NCBI GenBank assembly: GCA_021604805.1
Contig: BQJR01000004.1
Span: 186,001 to 250,000 of the forward strand
Direction: 5' to 3'
Origin: Planctomycetota bacterium
GTDB taxonomy: Bacteria; Planctomycetota; B15-G4
DNA length: 64,000 bases
Notes under the pieces: generated by a model
What the model saw: the letters and a program-made list of their open reading frames with translations, nothing else
What the model was told of the DNA's origin: nothing
Databases searched by the model: none
Shown here: positions 1-9,367 of the stretch, piece by piece
How the letters are laid out: every line of letters starts with the position of its first letter
Position numbering within the stretch: position 1 is the stretch's first letter
Made by a program: the position numbers and the translations under genes

Positions 1-5
1 ACCAG

Positions 6-701
6 ATGCCCTGTAGCCTCGGCGGCCACTTCCCGATCCAACCCGAGCCGGGTTTGAACCTCGTGATCAGCGTAAGCGGCATCGATCACGACATCACGCC
101 GAAGCGCGTGGGCACCCGCCCCCACCCCGTGTTCCCCGACGACGCCGAGGACGTGAAGCGCGTGTTGCGGCAAGCGCTCGAACTGCTCCCCGCGCGCGGT
201 GCTGATCGCCCCGTCAGCGAACGAGTTGTCGCCGAGACGGCTTGGTTCGCGCGCGCTGCTCGAGTGCCCTCGCTGCGCGACCTGTGCACGAACGAGATCC
301 TCAATCTCACGCGCGACGTCGAAAGCGCCGTCGCGCTCGACTTCGACGACTCCACGTTGCAAGCGTCGCTCGGCGTGTTGCTCGACCTGCACACACTCGA
401 AGACGCCGCCGCCGACGACCTGGCGATCGCGCTCAACGCTCAAGGCGTCGACGCGGCCAGCGATTGGGTCGCGTGGGAGTTCGCCCAGTTCCTGCTCGAC
501 AAGCGCCCCGAGGTCGCACCGGCCACTTTGGAAACCGCCATGTGGGCGCTCGTGCGACCCGCCGCGCCGCGCGCTGAACGCATCGAGCTATCGGCGCACC
601 TGCGTCACGCGAAGCAGACGCTCGAGCAGGAGGGCAGGACCTCCGAAGCCTTCCTCGATGCGCTGCGTAGGGTGCTCGCCTCCTCGGCGGAGCTGCGCTG
701 A
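6..701 (+). CDS. Hypothetical protein, probably 5'-truncated by window edge
   Basis: I do not recognise this protein. From the first ATG in the window 231 residues can be read, but the frame is also open upstream of that ATG to the window edge, so the true start may lie outside. There is no signal peptide at the visible start. The body is rich in Asp, Ala, Leu and Arg and looks mostly helical, with many short acidic and arginine-rich helices. It stops directly before the next gene (stop 699-701, next ATG 702), so the two are probably cotranscribed. The neighbour is a lipoprotein, but that gives no firm hint of function. Confidence 0.6.
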   Translation: MPCSLGGHFPIQPEPGLNLVISVSGIDHDITPKRVGTRPHPVFPDDAEDVKRVLRQALELLPARGADRPVSERVVAETAWFARAARVPSLRDLCTNEILNLTRDVESAVALDFDDSTLQASLGVLLDLHTLEDAAADDLAIALNAQGVDAASDWVAWEFAQFLLDKRPEVAPATLETAMWALVRPAAPRAERIELSAHLRHAKQTLEQEGRTSEAFLDALRRVLASSAELR

Positions 702-1235
702 ATGTTCACGCGTCGTTCGTGGAGACACCGCGCTGAAGGCAGGAAGTCCACCGCCACGAGCGCGCTCGCTGTGGCCGCGTCGCTCGCCTTGGCCACATCG
801 CTCGCCGTCGGCTGCGCGCCGGCGACCGAACCGTTCGACCGCACGCAAGCCTCAGCCGATGCCGTGCGAACGGTCCTGCTGAGCGAACTGAGCAACGTCG
901 ACGAAGACCCGCAGATGAAGCACCTGTTCCTCCGCCTCTTGGGCGACGTCACCGTCGAGGCGCTCGTGCTGCACTCCGTGCCGAGCGCGATCCTCTCGGC
1001 GAACGACAGCGTCCGCAGCCCGACGCCTGAGAGACATGTGCTCCACAAACTCACCGGCGCACGCGGAGGATTGGTGACGGTCGATCTCGCCACCGCCACC
1101 TGGGAAGCAGCTCGCGTCACGTTCGAGGTTCACACCGCCTTCTCTCCCACTTTTGCTTGGTCGACACGCGTCACCGTCGACACGGATCGCACGCCTCCAG
1201 AGATCGTTGCGAGCGAAGTGACCGAGCAGGCCTGA
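702..1235 (+). CDS. Small lipoprotein of unknown function
   Basis: A 177-residue protein whose N-terminus has basic residues (RRSWRHR), then a hydrophobic Ala/Leu stretch ending in SLAVGC, a convincing lipobox with the lipidated Cys at about residue 38. The mature part has about 140 residues with alternating beta-type segments and no motif I can name. Its ATG follows the stop codon of the upstream gene without any gap, so translation is probably coupled. The n-region is rather long, so a later alternative start is possible, but none with a better ribosome site is evident. The likely location is anchored in a membrane facing the periplasm. The function is unknown. Confidence 0.7.
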   Translation: MFTRRSWRHRAEGRKSTATSALAVAASLALATSLAVGCAPATEPFDRTQASADAVRTVLLSELSNVDEDPQMKHLFLRLLGDVTVEALVLHSVPSAILSANDSVRSPTPERHVLHKLTGARGGLVTVDLATATWEAARVTFEVHTAFSPTFAWSTRVTVDTDRTPPEIVASEVTEQA

Positions 1236-1350
1236 GTCAGCGCGAAGGCGAACGGCGTCGCGCGCTGCTTACAGAGATGCCACCACGTTCCGCGGTGGAC
1301 CCATCGCGTGCGACGCGCGACCATGGCGCTCCCCACCACAGAGGCTCTCC

Positions 1351-3006
1351 ATGCTCGCTCGCTCCGCCACCGTCGTTCTCGCCGTCGCAGCCGCTCTCAC
1401 GCTGAGCGCGCTCGCGCCACTCACCTTCGCCAGCGATCCGGATGCACTCGACGCGAGCATCGTGTTGCGCGCCGGAGACAACATTCTCGGGCTGGGCGCG
1501 GTCACCTCGGTGAGCGGCATCACGCTCGACTCGGTCGGCAACTGGTACGCCGAGATCGACACCGACTGGGGCGTCAGCTCTGAAGACGGCGCCATCGTGC
1601 GCAACGGCGCTGTGTACATCCGCGAGGGCTCCAGTGCGGGCACCCCGCCGGGCGCCGAGATCAGCAACTTCGACGACCTCGACGGCAGCGCCACCGACAC
1701 GGGCAACCTCGGCTGGATGGTGCAGATCTCGGGCGGCGGCGTCACCAGCTCGGACAACCTCGCGGTGTACTTCGGCCCCAACCAACTCTTCCGCAACGGC
1801 GACCCGCTCGTGCTCCCCGGCGTGCCCGCAGGCACGACCTGGAGCTCGATCCTCGATGTGAAAGCCAACGAGTCGCGCCAGCTGCTGGTGATGGGCACCG
1901 CGAACGATCCCGTGTCAGGCTTCGTGCGCGCGCTCGTGAAGCTGCAAGCCTTCCCCGGCGGCGGCTTCACCCAGGAACTCGTGGCCTACTACGGCCTGCC
2001 GCAAGCCGGCGCGCCCGAGCTCGTGGAAGAGCTCGAGTTCGGCATCCACGAGTTCGCGCTCTCCGACGCAGGCCACGCGATCTACAGCGCGCTCCTCGAC
2101 AGCGCGCCGAGCACCGACCGCACCGTGTTCCTCGACGGCGCGGTCGTGGCGCGCGAAGGCTCGGCCTCACCCGTGCCCGACCGTCCGTGGCAAACGCTGT
2201 CCAACACGCAAGTCGACGTGAACCGTCACGGCGACTACGTGCTCACCGGCATCCTGCAAGGCGTGAATGACGACGACGCACTCATCGAGCTGAGCGGCAA
2301 CGTCCACATCCGTGAAGGCGACGTGCTGCCCGCGATCTCACCCCTCCACGTGACCGCTCTCGGCCCACCGCAGGTCGTGAGCCCGATCCATCTCGGCGAC
2401 AACGGCAACGTGCTCTGGGTGGGCGGTTGGAGCGACCCTGCCAAGCCCGGCGTGCGCGCGCTGTTCCTCAACGACCGCCTGCTCGTGGAAGCAGGCAGCA
2501 CCGTGATCGACGGCGAACTCATCGAGAGCTTCGAACCGAACACCGGCGGTCACGCTCTCAGTGACGACGGGCAAACGGTGCTGCTGCGCTGCCGCATCAA
2601 TGGCAACCAACACGCCGTGGTGCGCATCAACATCGGCCCGTGGGTGAGCCTCGGACGCGGACTGGCCGGTTCGGGCGGCCTGATGCCCTGCTTGGTCGGC
2701 GCGGGACCGCTGTTGGCCGGGCAACCCTTCTCGCTGCAACTCACGAACGGCGCGCCCGCGGCCTTCGCCACGCTCGTCGTGGGCTTCGGCGAGCTGGGCG
2801 CCATGTTCAAGGGCGGCGTGTTGGTGCCGCAGCTCGACCTGCTCTTCAACTTGCCACTCGACGCGTCGGGCGAACGACTGCTCGCGGCGCCCTTCCCGAC
2901 CGGCGCGCCCAGCGGGCTGCCGCTCTACTGTCAGTTCTGGGTGCAAGACGCGGGCGGGCCGGCGGGCTTCTCGGCCAGCAACGCGGTGCTCGGCACGCTG
3001 CCCTGA
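1351..3006 (+). CDS. Secreted repeat protein with conserved C-terminal domain (CTD copy 1)
   Basis: A 551-residue exported protein. It has a Sec signal peptide (residues 1 to about 28, ending LTFASD) and a body of repeated short beta units containing phrases such as AVYIREGS, VVAREGSASP and VHIREGD. Residues 433-551 (bases 2647-3003) form the shared C-terminal domain that ends in SNAVLGTLP at the very C-terminus. The body and tail are clearly homologous over the full length to the protein at 56465-58090: both have the EGSASPV, HGDYV and DNGNVLW or NNGNVLW phrases. A GAGG ribosome site lies 7 bases before the ATG. The propeller-like or sandwich repeat structure is an inference; the function is unknown, probably cell-surface or extracellular. 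Confidence 0.8.
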   Translation: MLARSATVVLAVAAALTLSALAPLTFASDPDALDASIVLRAGDNILGLGAVTSVSGITLDSVGNWYAEIDTDWGVSSEDGAIVRNGAVYIREGSSAGTPPGAEISNFDDLDGSATDTGNLGWMVQISGGGVTSSDNLAVYFGPNQLFRNGDPLVLPGVPAGTTWSSILDVKANESRQLLVMGTANDPVSGFVRALVKLQAFPGGGFTQELVAYYGLPQAGAPELVEELEFGIHEFALSDAGHAIYSALLDSAPSTDRTVFLDGAVVAREGSASPVPDRPWQTLSNTQVDVNRHGDYVLTGILQGVNDDDALIELSGNVHIREGDVLPAISPLHVTALGPPQVVSPIHLGDNGNVLWVGGWSDPAKPGVRALFLNDRLLVEAGSTVIDGELIESFEPNTGGHALSDDGQTVLLRCRINGNQHAVVRINIGPWVSLGRGLAGSGGLMPCLVGAGPLLAGQPFSLQLTNGAPAAFATLVVGFGELGAMFKGGVLVPQLDLLFNLPLDASGERLLAAPFPTGAPSGLPLYCQFWVQDAGGPAGFSASNAVLGTLP

Positions 3007-3044
3007 ACTCACACGCTCGGCATGTGGTCGCGGCCTCGCTTTCG

Positions 3045-3057
3045 TAGACTACGCGCC
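3045..3057 (+). promoter_or_regulatory. Putative -10 box placed for a leaderless transcript
   Basis: TAGACT (3045-3050) is followed by exactly seven bases and then the ATG at 3058. No Shine-Dalgarno sequence precedes that ATG. Transcription from this box would start at or next to the A of ATG. No TTGACA-like -35 is visible at the usual spacing, so the call rests on the similarity to the element at 26408. Confidence 0.35.
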
Positions 3058-3948
3058 ATGATCGATGTGACGTCCCTGGCCAAGAGTTACGGCGACCTGC
3101 GCGCTGTCGACGACGTGAGCTTCTGCGTGAACCGCGGCGAGGCCTTCGGCCTGCTCGGCCCCAACGGCGCGGGCAAGTCCACCACCATCCACTTGCTCGC
3201 CGGCGTGATCGCGCCGGACCGCGGCAAGGTGCGACTCGACGGCGCCGACCCTCAAGAAGCAATCGTGCGCACGCGGCTCGGCGTCTCGCCGCAAGAACTC
3301 GCGATCTACGAGGAGCTCACGGGCGAAGAGAACCTGCGCATCTTCGCGGCGCTCTACGGCTTGCGTGGCGACGCGCTGGTTGAACGCGTGCACTGGGCGC
3401 TCGACTTCGCAGGCCTCACCGACCGCAGGAAAGACCGCGCCGCCAAGTACTCCGGCGGTATGAAGCGCAGGCTCAACTTGGCCTGCGCCGTGGTGCACGA
3501 TCCCGAGCTGCTGATCTGCGACGAACCCACCGTGGGCGTCGATCCGCAATCGCGCAATCACATCTTCGAGAGCATCGAAGCGCTGCGGGCGTCGGGCACC
3601 ACGCTGATCTACACCACGCACTACATGAGCGAGGCGCAGCGGCTCTGCGACCGCGTGGCGATCATGGACCACGGCAAGCTGCTCGCCGCCGACACGGTCG
3701 ACGCACTCATCGAAGCACACGGCGGCAGCTCGCTCGTGCTCGCCGAGTTCGACGAGCCGCCGCCCGCCGACGCCCAGCTGCCGGGCACGCTCGACGGCAC
3801 GCAACTGCGCGTCGACAGCGACAAGCCGTTCGAGCTCGCGGCCGAGCTGGGCCGCGGACCGCACCGCGTGCGCTCCCTGCGCGTGGAGCGCCCCGACCTC
3901 GAAAAGGTCTTCCTGCAGCTCACCGGCCGGAGCTTGCGCGACTCATGA
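3058..3948 (+). CDS. ABC transporter ATP-binding protein (ABC-2 exporter type)
   Basis: A 296-residue ATPase subunit of an ABC-2 export system. All nucleotide-binding motifs are present: Walker A GPNGAGKST (34-42), signature SGGMKRR (132-138), Walker B LLICDEPT (151-158) and a following H-loop in the TTHYMSE segment. The start is taken at 3058 because the family begins with a sequence like MIDVTSLAKSYG; the frame also contains an upstream ATG at 3022, but the extra twelve arginine-rich residues do not fit the family. The gene ends in an ATGA overlap with the permease at 3945, so the pair forms one transporter. The class includes NatA and multidrug or lipid exporters; the substrate cannot be read from sequence. 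Confidence 0.93.
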   Translation: MIDVTSLAKSYGDLRAVDDVSFCVNRGEAFGLLGPNGAGKSTTIHLLAGVIAPDRGKVRLDGADPQEAIVRTRLGVSPQELAIYEELTGEENLRIFAALYGLRGDALVERVHWALDFAGLTDRRKDRAAKYSGGMKRRLNLACAVVHDPELLICDEPTVGVDPQSRNHIFESIEALRASGTTLIYTTHYMSEAQRLCDRVAIMDHGKLLAADTVDALIEAHGGSSLVLAEFDEPPPADAQLPGTLDGTQLRVDSDKPFELAAELGRGPHRVRSLRVERPDLEKVFLQLTGRSLRDS

Positions 3949-5282
3949 ACACCGTCGTCACCCTCGCCAAGAAGGACATCAAGGTCCTGCTGCGCGACAA
4001 GTTCGCGATGTTCTGGATCGTGATCTTCCCGCTGGGTTACGCCGTGTTCTTCGGCACGGTCTTCGGCGACAGCGGCGGCCCGCGCGCGGGGATGTACGTC
4101 GCCCTCGTCGACGAGGACGGCTCAGCCTACTCGCAAGCCGTGATGGAACAGCTCGCCGCGCACGACGCCGTGCTGGTCGACGCCGAGGAGTCGGGCGCGC
4201 TGCTGAACCGCTCGCTCGACGAGGCCCGCGAACTGGTGCAGAAAGGCCAACGCACGGCTTACCTGCGCCTCCCCGCGGGCTTCGGCGAGAACCCGTACGC
4301 ACTGTTCGGCGGCGCGTCCGGCGACGGGCCGCAACTCGAACTCGGCATCGACCCCGGGCGCCAGGCTGAGGCCGGCATGCTCCAAGGCGTGGTGATGGAG
4401 ACGGTCTTCGGCGCGCTCCAAGAGCGCATGCTCGACACCGACACCGTGCTCGCGGACCTCGGCGAGGCGCAACTCTCCCTGGCCGAGGCCGACGACGTCG
4501 ACCCCACGCAGAAGTTCGTGCTCACGACCTTCCTCAGCGCGCTGAAGGGCTTCGTCTCGGCCTTCGACATGGGCCAGCTCGGCCTGGGCACGTCCGACGA
4601 TGCCGACGGAGCCGACGCCACCGTCGGCGGCTTCGGCGCCCCGCTCGCCGTGGTCGACGTCACGCGCCAACGCGACGGCGAACCTCGCTCGCCCTACGAC
4701 ATCACCATGCCGCAAGGCGCCGTGTGGGGTTTGCTCAGCGTGGCGCTCGGCTTCGGCATCACGCTCGTGCGCGAACGTTCGTCGGGAACGCTCGTGCGCC
4801 TGCGCATGGCGCCGGTGAGTCACGCGCAACTCCTCGGCGGCAAGGCGCTGGCCTGCTTCACCTGCTGCGTCGGCTCGATGGTGCTCGCGATCCTGTTCGG
4901 CACCGTGGTGCTGGGCTTACGCGTCGACCGACCCGACCTGCTCGTGCTCGCCATGTTCAGCACCGCCATCGCCTTCACCGGCCTGATGATGACGGTGTCG
5001 GTGATGGGCAAGACCGAGGCCGCCGTGGCGGGTTCGTCGTGGGGCCTCACGATGCCCTTCGCCATGATCGGCGGCGGCATGATCCCGCTGATGTTCATGC
5101 CCGAGTGGCTCCAGGACATCAGCGTGGTGAGCCCCGTGCGCTGGGCGATCATCTCGCTCGAGGGCGCCATCTGGCGCGACTTCGGCTGGGCCGACATGGC
5201 GACCCCGAGCCTGGTCTTGATCGGCTTCGGCGCGGGCTTCTTCGCACTGGGCGTGTTCATCTTCCGACGCACCGGCGGCTGA
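3945..5282 (+). CDS. ABC-2 type transporter permease
   Basis: A 445-residue membrane partner of the ATPase upstream; its ATG overlaps that gene's stop by four bases. One transmembrane helix lies near the N-terminus (about residues 20-40), then comes a large extracytoplasmic domain of some 200 residues, then five or six helices from about residue 255 to the end. This is the ABC2_membrane_3 arrangement with a big loop after helix 1. A short linker (around residues 184-235) contains Asp-rich stretches. Together with the ATPase it should export a molecule across the inner membrane; candidates include drugs or lipids. Ten bases separate its stop from the stop of the convergent HEAT-repeat gene. 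Confidence 0.9.
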   Translation: MNTVVTLAKKDIKVLLRDKFAMFWIVIFPLGYAVFFGTVFGDSGGPRAGMYVALVDEDGSAYSQAVMEQLAAHDAVLVDAEESGALLNRSLDEARELVQKGQRTAYLRLPAGFGENPYALFGGASGDGPQLELGIDPGRQAEAGMLQGVVMETVFGALQERMLDTDTVLADLGEAQLSLAEADDVDPTQKFVLTTFLSALKGFVSAFDMGQLGLGTSDDADGADATVGGFGAPLAVVDVTRQRDGEPRSPYDITMPQGAVWGLLSVALGFGITLVRERSSGTLVRLRMAPVSHAQLLGGKALACFTCCVGSMVLAILFGTVVLGLRVDRPDLLVLAMFSTAIAFTGLMMTVSVMGKTEAAVAGSSWGLTMPFAMIGGGMIPLMFMPEWLQDISVVSPVRWAIISLEGAIWRDFGWADMATPSLVLIGFGAGFFALGVFIFRRTGG

Positions 5283-5292
5283 GCGGCGGACG

Positions 5293-7134
5293 TCAGAAGA
5301 GCCCGAGCACCTCGTTGAGCGTGTGGAAGCCGAGCAGGTAGTTGCAGTGCGCGCGGATCGGTTCGTTCCACGGCAGCTCGCTGCGTTCGCCGAGTAAGCC
5401 CAAGGCCACGCCGGCGAAGGCGCGCACCTCCCCCGCCGAGCTGCCGCTCTCCACCAGTTGCAGTAAGGCGCCGAGCGAGCGCGACTCACCCAGCAGTGCG
5501 AGCCCGCGTGTGGTCGCGGCTCGCAGATCGAGTTGCTCCGCGTTGCCGAGCGACTCGATGAGCAGCTCGGTCGAGACGCGATCCCGCAGCAGACCCAAGG
5601 CCGTGGCGACCCGCCGGCGCAAGACCGCCGAGGTCGACGGGTCGATCAGAAGGGCGCGGAACTCCTCGACCAAGACCGAATCGTCGAGCATGCCCAAGGC
5701 CAGCGCCACGTAACCGCGCAGGCCGTCGTCTCGTGTCTCATGCCACAGCGCAGCGAGCTCGACACTCGCATCGCCGTCGCCGAGCAAGGCCGACGCGAGT
5801 ACGAAGGCGCTGCGAACCGAAGGGTCCTTGATGTCCTCGAGCTCTTCGCGGATCGCTTCAGCAAGCAGCGCGCGTGACGCCAACTGACTGCGGCCGTAGA
5901 TCGCCGCGCCCAGCGCTGCCCACGACTGCTGCGATTGCCGGCGCCCGTTCGAGCCCAGCCCGCGAGACAGCCGCTTGAGGATCCGCTCGTGCTCCTCGGC
6001 ATGTTGTTCGGGCCAGCGATCTCGAGCGCCGATCTCCCCGAGCGCGATCAGCGCGAAGTGCCGGCTCGGCCGGTCGCTCTCGTTGTCGAGGCAGCGATGC
6101 AGCGCCGACAGGGCGGCGCTGTGCTTCATGCTCGCGAGGAGGCCGACGGCGATGACCGCGGAGCGCCGTTCGTGATCACTGGAGTTGTGCGCACGAACCA
6201 GCTTCACGAGCACGGGTAGCGCCTCCAAGCGCCCCAGCCGACCGAGACTCAGAACCGCCGCGCCACGCAACATCGGGTCGACAGAACTCGTGCCGACCTG
6301 TTCGAGTAACAGCTCACAGACTGCAGGGGCGTTGGGATGATCGCTCGGCAACATCCCGAGTGCGGTGATCGCGCCCCACTTGAGCTCACGCTCTGAATCG
6401 GGGGCGTCGCACAGGACGGCCATCAGTGCCTCGAGGCCTTGTGGGCGAGCGAGCATCCCGAGAGCAAGTGCCGCGAAGGCCCGCACACGCTCCGTGGGTT
6501 GCTGACCGCCGACAAGCACCCGACCCAGTGAGCTGTCCGAGAGCAGCTCGACGAGCACGCGTGTCGCGCGACGTTCACCGAGCACTCCCATGCTGATCGC
6601 CGCGCTGGTCTGCACGTCGGGATGAGAGTGCGCCAGCAACGCGACGGCGCGTCTCAAGACCTCGCTGCGCGCATCGCCTTCCACGCTCCGCGCGGCTGCG
6701 ATGATCACGGCCGCGAGCACGTCGCTGTCTTGATCGCCTTCGAGCATCGCGAGCATCGCGGGCACGACGTCGCGCTGAACCTCTCGTCGCAAACGCTCCT
6801 TGGCTGAGCTCGGCGTGTAAGACCTGCCGCGTCCGGTCGGGAAGCTCGGCCCGCCGGTTCGAATCGAGGCCGTGAGCTGCCGCCCTTTGAGATCCAGGAA
6901 ACGGTCGCGATTCACCTGCCACCAGAACTCCCAGGAATCGAAGAGGTCACCAGCAGCCGTGGCCACCGTGCTTTGGCTGGGGGGTGCCATGCCGAGACCA
7001 CCCGTACCCGCGCCTCCCGACCTCGCTGGCCCCGGCGCCGCAGCGGTGTAACCGCCACCGTGCGCCGCCAGCTCCACCGCGAAACACAGAGTCAGCATGA
7101 GCGCGAGGCCCACTCGCCACGTCCGTTCCTGCAT
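5293..7134 (-). CDS. Secreted HEAT-repeat protein
   Basis: A protein of about 613 residues with a Sec signal peptide ending near AAHGGGY, a Gly/Pro/Ala-rich linker (about residues 25-60) and then a long array of HEAT-like helical repeats. Phrases such as ALGMLARPQGLEALM, LGRLGRLEALPVLV and ALGLLGERSEL recur roughly every 35-40 residues. HEAT arrays make curved scaffolds for protein binding; no catalytic motif is visible. The ATG at 7134 is preferred because a strong GGAGGAG ribosome site lies just upstream; a GTG one codon earlier (7137) is the alternative. It is convergent with the ABC exporter and divergent from the small membrane protease-like gene. It probably acts in the periplasm, and its partner is unknown. 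Confidence 0.85.
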   Translation of the reverse strand: MQERTWRVGLALMLTLCFAVELAAHGGGYTAAAPGPARSGGAGTGGLGMAPPSQSTVATAAGDLFDSWEFWWQVNRDRFLDLKGRQLTASIRTGGPSFPTGRGRSYTPSSAKERLRREVQRDVVPAMLAMLEGDQDSDVLAAVIIAAARSVEGDARSEVLRRAVALLAHSHPDVQTSAAISMGVLGERRATRVLVELLSDSSLGRVLVGGQQPTERVRAFAALALGMLARPQGLEALMAVLCDAPDSERELKWGAITALGMLPSDHPNAPAVCELLLEQVGTSSVDPMLRGAAVLSLGRLGRLEALPVLVKLVRAHNSSDHERRSAVIAVGLLASMKHSAALSALHRCLDNESDRPSRHFALIALGEIGARDRWPEQHAEEHERILKRLSRGLGSNGRRQSQQSWAALGAAIYGRSQLASRALLAEAIREELEDIKDPSVRSAFVLASALLGDGDASVELAALWHETRDDGLRGYVALALGMLDDSVLVEEFRALLIDPSTSAVLRRRVATALGLLRDRVSTELLIESLGNAEQLDLRAATTRGLALLGESRSLGALLQLVESGSSAGEVRAFAGVALGLLGERSELPWNEPIRAHCNYLLGFHTLNEVLGLF

Positions 7135-7261
7135 CACTCCTCCTCCGCCGGTCGACGCCCCCCGCTCACCGACTCAAGTTAGCAGGCGCATTGGGGCTGG
7201 TGACAGCGGGCCCTCGCAACCCAGCCGAAAGGAGCTCAGACCTAGTGCCGATAGGTTCAGC

Positions 7262-7759
7262 ATGATCCTGCGCCTGCTCGCCTCCGTCGCCCTGCTGACC
7301 TACAGCGCTTGGTTGATGGCGGCCTACGACTTTCACTTCCTGGATCACGTGAACCTCGCGATTCACGAAGCCGGGCACATGGTGTTCAGCAGCTTCGGGA
7401 ACACGCTGCACGCGCTCGGCGGGACGATCCTGCAGCTCGCGGCGCCACTCGCCTTCGCGATCAACTTCGTGCTGCGCGGTCGTCGCTTCGACGCGTGGGT
7501 GTGCGTGTTCTGGTTCGGCGAGAGCCTGATGTACACCGCCTGGTATCTCGCCGACGCCTACCTCATGGCGCTGCCGCTGGTGGGTGGCGAGCGCCACGAC
7601 TGGAACTTCCTGCTGAGTCGCTGGGGGCTCGTTGCAGAGGCGCAGACGATCGGCGGCGTGCTGCACTGGATCGCCGGTGGCATCACCCTCCTGGCTGCGC
7701 TCGGTGCCGGCGCCGTCAGCGTTTCGGCACGCGCCAGGCGTCGCCGTGAGTTTGCATGA
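7262..7759 (+). CDS. Small membrane protein with HEAGH zinc-metalloprotease motif
   Basis: A 165-residue protein with about four transmembrane helices. A HEAGH sequence (residues 35-39) fits the HExxH zinc-binding motif and lies after the first helix, as in M50-type intramembrane or membrane-embedded metalloproteases. A clear second ligand motif (such as NxxPxxxLDG) is not visible, so proteolytic activity is uncertain. The start at 7262 was chosen because the hydrophobic segment MILRLLASVALL begins there; the frame is open further upstream but the extra sequence is arginine/proline-rich. No ribosome site is evident; TAGGTT lies four bases upstream of the ATG. The 3' end overlaps the convergent sulfatase gene by 44 bases. 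Confidence 0.75.
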   Translation: MILRLLASVALLTYSAWLMAAYDFHFLDHVNLAIHEAGHMVFSSFGNTLHALGGTILQLAAPLAFAINFVLRGRRFDAWVCVFWFGESLMYTAWYLADAYLMALPLVGGERHDWNFLLSRWGLVAEAQTIGGVLHWIAGGITLLAALGAGAVSVSARARRRREFA

Positions 7760-9140
7760 GTGACTCGAACTGGGCGTCGAGTTGCGCCACGAGTTCGGGG
7801 CGCGCGTGCACGAGGTTGTTCAGCTCGTAGGGATCGCTGGCGACTTCGAAGAGCGTGGACGGTCCCTCTTTCGTGCGCACGAAGCTGTGCGTGCGCGTGC
7901 GCAGGCCGCGCCAACCCGGGCGCTCCATGTAGATCGGGATGTGGCTCGCCACGTAGGCGGCCTCGCGCGTCGGGGCGCCCGAGGTGCCGCGCAACGAGGG
8001 CGAGAAGTCGTCGCCATCGATGCCGCGTGGAGCGGGCAATCCGGCGAGGCCCGCCAGCGTGGGGAAGACGTCGGGGGCGCCGAAGGGCGTGTCGATCAAG
8101 GTGCCCGGCGCGATGCCCTCGGGCCAGCGCACGAGGAAGGGCACCTCGAGCGACTCGCGCAGCGGGCGCACCTTGCCCATCACGCCGTGACTGCCGAGCT
8201 GCGCGCCGTGATCCGAGGTGTAGATCACGATCGTGTTGCGCGCGAGACCGGCCTCGTCGAGCGCCTTCAGCAGACGACCGAACTCGTGGTCGATGGCCTC
8301 GACCAGACCGTAGTAACCGGTGAGCGCCTGCAGCACCGACTCGAGCGGGTACTCGGCGGTGCGTTCGATGTTCGGCGGCGGCTGCACGAACTCGTCGCGA
8401 CGGAAGTCCGCGGGCGGCTCGAAGGGCGCGTGCGGCGGCCCCCACGAGAGCACGCCGAAGAACGGTTGCTCGCGCGGCGCGCGCGCGAAGTCGAGCAACA
8501 GGTCGACCTCCATGGCGGGGCGGAAGCGTCCGCTGCCTTCCACGAGGTGATCGGCGCCGGTGGCGTAGACCCAGGAGTCGTAGGTGTGCGTGGGACTGGT
8601 GGCCGCGGACCAGGAATCGTTGAAGCCGAAGCGCAGCGGGCCCGGGTCGACCGACGCGCTGCCGAGATGCCACTTGCCCACGTAGCCGCAGGCGTAGCCC
8701 GCGTCGGCGAAGGCGGCGCCCAGCGTGGGCAAACCGCCGGGTGTCCACTGGCCGTTCGCGTCGACACCGGGGTTGAGGTCGGAGCGGTTCGTGACCATGC
8801 CCGTGTGGTGCGCGAAGCAACCGGTCATCAAGCTCGCGCGGTACGGACGACACATCGGCGTGTTCGAGAGCGCGAGTTCGAAGCGCGCGCCTTGGGCGGC
8901 GAAGGCGTCGAAGTGCGGCGTGCGCACTTGGGTGTCGCCGTAGCAACCGAGCACGTTGGCGCGGTGCGCGTCGGACATCACGAGCAGCACGTTGGGCGCG
9001 TCGCTCGCCACGGGTGCGCTTCCGCAGGACGCGATCAAGGGCAGCGTGGCGCCGGCGGCGGCGGCCTGCAGGAAGCGGCGACGGCTGAGCGGCGCAGCGC
9101 GGGCCCCCAGAGCCTCGCGGCCTGTTCCGAGCGGGTTCAT
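7716..9140 (-). CDS. Tat-exported lipoprotein sulfatase (type I, Cys-type)
   Basis: A protein of about 474 residues of the arylsulfatase family, which hydrolyses sulfate esters, often of sulfated polysaccharides. The catalytic signature CRPYRASLMTG is present, so the Cys (C-x-P-x-R) can become formylglycine. Metal-binding segments NVLLVMSDAHRANVLG and YTSDHGAQLGSHG are also visible. The N-terminus has a twin-arginine motif, RRRFLQ, a hydrophobic stretch and LIASC, a lipobox, so it appears to be a Tat-exported lipoprotein. The start at 9140 gives a signal peptide of normal length; ATGs at 9206 and 9308 are in frame but would add up to 56 arginine-rich residues with a repeated RRDTP. Its 3' end overlaps the gene at 7262-7759. 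Confidence 0.9.
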   Translation of the reverse strand: MNPLGTGREALGARAAPLSRRRFLQAAAAGATLPLIASCGSAPVASDAPNVLLVMSDAHRANVLGCYGDTQVRTPHFDAFAAQGARFELALSNTPMCRPYRASLMTGCFAHHTGMVTNRSDLNPGVDANGQWTPGGLPTLGAAFADAGYACGYVGKWHLGSASVDPGPLRFGFNDSWSAATSPTHTYDSWVYATGADHLVEGSGRFRPAMEVDLLLDFARAPREQPFFGVLSWGPPHAPFEPPADFRRDEFVQPPPNIERTAEYPLESVLQALTGYYGLVEAIDHEFGRLLKALDEAGLARNTIVIYTSDHGAQLGSHGVMGKVRPLRESLEVPFLVRWPEGIAPGTLIDTPFGAPDVFPTLAGLAGLPAPRGIDGDDFSPSLRGTSGAPTREAAYVASHIPIYMERPGWRGLRTRTHSFVRTKEGPSTLFEVASDPYELNNLVHARPELVAQLDAQFESLMQTHGDAWRVPKR

Positions 9141-9367
9141 GCCGCGCGAGGTCGTGGCGCGGCGCGGCGTGTCGCGACGGGGCGTGTCTCTGCGGGGCAT
9201 GGTCATCAGCCGGGCTCGGGATCGCGGGAGTGGCGCTCGGTCGAGCTCGCGTGCGGGCTGGCGTGGCGGGCGAGGGCTGCCGCGCGCGGCCCGCGTCACC
9301 GCGAACATCGAGGCGGTTCACTCTAGCTGCCAAGTGAGCGCAACGTCCACGTCGCTCAGAGGTCACA

